Shown: piece after piece, positions 4,608 through 6,372 of the stretch
Numbering within the stretch: the stretch's first letter is position 1
Layout: the number at the start of each line of letters is the position of its first letter
Assembly: GCA_903867845.1 (NCBI GenBank)
Contig: CAIPSZ010000133.1
Coordinates: 1-6,372 of the forward strand
From: Candidatus Kerfeldbacteria bacterium
GTDB taxonomy: Bacteria > Patescibacteriota > Patescibacteriia > PEXW01
Direction: 5' to 3'
DNA: 6,372 bases
Notes under the pieces: generated by a model
What the model was told of the DNA's origin: nothing
Seen by the model: only the letters and a program-made list of their open reading frames with translations
The model's database searches: none
Program-made: the position numbers and the translations under genes

Positions 4608-5300
4608 ATGTCTGAAACCGAAGGCCAAGTACCAACACACGTTGGTTTTATTATGGATGGCAATCGTCGTTGGTCACGCGCCAATGGCAAGAACTACGAG
4701 CAAGGCTACAACCGTGCCATGGATGTCCTGGAAGCGGTTGTTGAGCATGCGGGGAAGAAAGGGGTGAAGTTTGTTACGACGTATACCTTTTCCACGGAGA
4801 ATTGGAACCGGCCGAAAATTGAGATTGACTTGCTCATGCGTCTCTTTGAATACGCACTTATGGAACGTGTCCAGGCTCTGCACAAGAAGAATGTACGCTT
4901 TCGCGCAATCGGCCGTTTGAGTGGTTTTTCGAAAAGCATTCAGGAAAAGCTATCACAGGAAGTTGAACGAACCAAGAATAATACCGGTGTCACGCTCACC
5001 CTAGCATTGAACTACGGCGGTCATGCAGAAATTGCCGATGCTGTGAACAAGCTCATCGCGAGTGGAAAGCAGGAAGTTACAGAGAACGATATACAGCAAA
5101 GTCTGTACGATCCAGACCTCCCCCCGGTTGACCTTATTATTCGAACATCTGGCGAAGAACGAATCTCCGGATTTATGCTTTGGGAAGCGGATTACGCAGA
5201 GCTGTACTTCCTGGAGAAGAATTGGCCAGATTTAACCACGCAGGATATCGACATCGCACTTGAAGATTACATCCAACGGAAACGGAATTTTGGAGCGTAG
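4608..5300 (+). CDS. uppS: Isoprenyl transferase (cis-prenyltransferase, UppS family)
   Basis: This 230-residue enzyme condenses isopentenyl diphosphate units in cis onto an allylic diphosphate, making the polyprenyl (undecaprenyl-type) lipid carrier for peptidoglycan and surface glycans. Conserved blocks are HVGFIMDGNRRW (11-22) with catalytic Asp17, TYTFSTENWNRP (58-69), ALNYGGHAEI (133-142), DLIIRTSGEERISGFMLWE (175-193) with Arg179 and Arg185, and ADYAELYF (194-201) with Glu199. Length fits the family. Gap-free comparison with E. coli UppS places Tyr34 where the conserved His43 should be, and Gly188 where Asn of the ISNFLLW motif should be. GNRRW resembles archaeal and eukaryotic relatives. 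The product chain length cannot be told from sequence. The start is ATG 4608: the TTG 36 bases upstream lies in a -35 element, and the family N-terminus is short. A terminator follows. Confidence 0.9.
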   Translation: MSETEGQVPTHVGFIMDGNRRWSRANGKNYEQGYNRAMDVLEAVVEHAGKKGVKFVTTYTFSTENWNRPKIEIDLLMRLFEYALMERVQALHKKNVRFRAIGRLSGFSKSIQEKLSQEVERTKNNTGVTLTLALNYGGHAEIADAVNKLIASGKQEVTENDIQQSLYDPDLPPVDLIIRTSGEERISGFMLWEADYAELYFLEKNWPDLTTQDIDIALEDYIQRKRNFGA

Positions 5301-5312
5301 CGGTATTTCCTG

Positions 5313-5336
5313 AAGTCGGCAAATGGCCGATTTTTT
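5313..5336 (+). terminator. Rho-independent terminator of uppS
   Basis: The stem AAGTCGGC/GCCGATTT (5313-5320 with 5326-5333, one G-U) has a five-base loop and runs into TTTTTT (5331-5336). It lies 12 bases after the uppS stop. Its stem also contains the weak -35 of the next gene. Confidence 0.8.
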
Positions 5337-5344
5337 GGTATACT
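5316..5344 (+). promoter_or_regulatory. Predicted promoter of the membrane protein gene
   Basis: TATACT (5339-5344, 5/6) follows TCGGCA (5316-5321, 4/6) by 17 bases. The start codon at 5358 is 13 bases past the -10, leaving a leader of about seven bases and no Shine-Dalgarno. The -35 sits in the uppS terminator stem. Confidence 0.5.
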
Positions 5345-5357
5345 TTTTCAAGCACGT

Positions 5358-6359
5358 ATGATCAATCACCCATTACTCGAGCCAAAAGGGCAAGGATTGC
5401 AAAAGCGGGCGCTGAACGTTGCTCGAAGTTTTCGCGTGACCGAGCCAGAGGTACTTAGTGGCGTGCCCCGAAAGATGAACCAACGCCGGTGGCTTGGGGT
5501 TATGTCCCTCTACGGCCTCATTGCCATTTTGGCATTCATGCTCGTGCCAGTCATTACCTTAACTTTTGGGGATGTCACGACCAACTACATTGAGAACATA
5601 AAGAACGTTGTGAATTTTGGTGCCCCAACCTTGCTCCTCGTAGCTGTGCTCGTGGGTGTAACTGGGTACTTTGGATACACGCGTATTGCTTGGTGGATGA
5701 GTTTTGGCTTTTGGGTAAGCGTCGTCGTTCTCGTCATCAACATTGCGACGCGCATCAACTGGCTCAACTTGGGCATTTTTTGGATCATCATCGGGACTCT
5801 CGTTGGACTGTTCCTCGGCTGCGCGTTTGAGCTTGTGGTTACGCTGCACTGGCACCGCGAGAAGTACTTAGTAGTGCTGCTCATCATTGGCATGCTCGCA
5901 TCCGGAATTGCAAGTGTTGTGGCATTTCAGAATAGCTACGCGAAGGGCAGTTCAAGTGTTTCCATAATGGAAGCACAACACGAGCTTGCATACGCGCTCT
6001 ACCAGCCAAAAGTTCTCCCTACCGAGTATGCAGTGTACACGCCAAAAGTGTTTGTCATGAACCGCGAGTTTCACATGTACTACGGCGATGATAACTACCC
6101 ACCCCCACCAGTCCTCGATTTTCTAAAAGGATTAGAAATTATTGAATCGGCAGCACCCGCTACACCGCCTATTGATTTACTTGGTTCAGCGGTGCAAGTG
6201 GAAGTGAGTGGCACGCACGCACAGTACCGCGAGTCACACGGCCGTTCCATCCTTCAGTGGACGCAAGGGCAAACTGCAATCCTGGTGATAAGCTACAGCC
6301 CAGTGAATGGCAAGGAGCTTATTGACTTTGCGCGTTCCTTCACGCCCTTCACTCAGTAG
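5358..6359 (+). CDS. Hypothetical membrane protein, five helices plus DUF4367-like outer domain
   Basis: I do not recognise a named family for the whole 333-residue protein. A basic, polar N-terminus (1-45, ending KMNQRRW) is followed by about five membrane helices near 46-68, 88-106, 112-130, 136-158 and 168-190. The positive residues before helix 1 suggest a cytoplasmic N-terminus, which places the C-terminal 140 residues outside. That part reads PKVLPTEYAVYTPKVF (217-232), then QVEVSGTHAQYRES, ILQWTQGQTAILVISYS and KELIDFARSF. This is the order and spacing of a DUF4367-type domain (LPxGY start, xLxWxxxGxxYxL strand pair, ELxxxAxSf end), so a remote match is plausible. It contains four consecutive prolines (248-251). 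The ATG at 5358 follows a predicted promoter with almost no leader; the next methionine, at residue 40, would remove only the cytoplasmic tail. Function is unknown. Confidence 0.75.
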   Translation: MINHPLLEPKGQGLQKRALNVARSFRVTEPEVLSGVPRKMNQRRWLGVMSLYGLIAILAFMLVPVITLTFGDVTTNYIENIKNVVNFGAPTLLLVAVLVGVTGYFGYTRIAWWMSFGFWVSVVVLVINIATRINWLNLGIFWIIIGTLVGLFLGCAFELVVTLHWHREKYLVVLLIIGMLASGIASVVAFQNSYAKGSSSVSIMEAQHELAYALYQPKVLPTEYAVYTPKVFVMNREFHMYYGDDNYPPPPVLDFLKGLEIIESAAPATPPIDLLGSAVQVEVSGTHAQYRESHGRSILQWTQGQTAILVISYSPVNGKELIDFARSFTPFTQ

Positions 6360-6361
6360 CT

Positions 6362-6372
6362 ATGCGCATTCG
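6362..6372 (+). CDS. Possible start of a further gene, cut by the window edge
   Basis: An ATG follows the previous stop codon by two bases and reads Met-Arg-Ile before the sequence ends. Such tight spacing is common for co-transcribed genes. Three codons are too few to judge, and nothing about function can be said. Confidence 0.25.

Noticed and set aside
4350..4690. Long minus-strand open frames running through the tRNA, with peptide text such as GLEPTASASRTLRATNCATPR and WDLNPRPQRPERCALPTAP.
   Set aside because: These are translations of the antisense strand of tRNA-Pro, a well-known annotation artefact. The upstream extension of the cupin gene falls in the same frame, which is why its start is set at 4349.
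1..6372. CRISPR arrays, insertion sequences, integration sites or phage genes.
   Set aside because: No spaced direct repeats, terminal inverted repeats, transposase, integrase or phage motifs were seen. tRNA-Pro has no visible 3' duplication nearby that would suggest an attachment site.

Overview
The window looks like a piece of a small, compact bacterial chromosome, most plausibly a member of the Candidate Phyla Radiation (Patescibacteria). This is inferred from tightly packed genes, very short or absent 5' leaders, a MutY without the NUDIX domain, and many genes without a Shine-Dalgarno sequence. TGA ends at least two clear genes (the Fur-family regulator and znuC), so the Gracilibacteria/Absconditabacteria code, which reads TGA as glycine, is not used. 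The lineage call is tentative because I could not search databases.

Layout from left to right. Positions 2-364 hold the 3' end of a MutY-type adenine DNA glycosylase, including its Fe-S cluster loop. Next is a 100-residue SufT/MIP18-type Fe-S assembly factor (394-696). Between 697 and 1024 lies a short minus-strand gene of 52 codons (737-895) with a strong Shine-Dalgarno and its own terminator. An 8+8 bp palindrome follows, placed exactly between the -35 and -10 elements of the promoter for the next operon. That operon is zur-znuA-znuC-znuB (1025-3924). Its four genes overlap by 4, 13 and 8 bases, and it encodes a Fur-family zinc regulator plus a complete zinc ABC importer. A bidirectional terminator separates it from a convergent minus-strand cupin gene (3966-4349).

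The cupin gene diverges from a tRNA-Pro(CGG) with encoded CCA (4447-4522). Then come a cis-prenyltransferase gene (uppS type, 4608-5300), a terminator that overlaps the next promoter, and a five-helix membrane protein with a DUF4367-like outer domain (5358-6359). A further gene may begin at 6362.

Functionally the left two thirds concern metals: an Fe-S repair enzyme, an Fe-S assembly factor, and a self-contained zinc uptake regulon in which the regulator probably represses its own operon. The right third is translation (tRNA) and cell-envelope lipid carrier synthesis. The best candidates for something undescribed are the small minus-strand gene or structured RNA at 695-930, the operator embedded in a leaderless promoter at 990-1025, and the recurrent architecture of -35, 17 bp, -10, 6-7 bp, ATG, which suggests that leaderless transcription is common in this organism.
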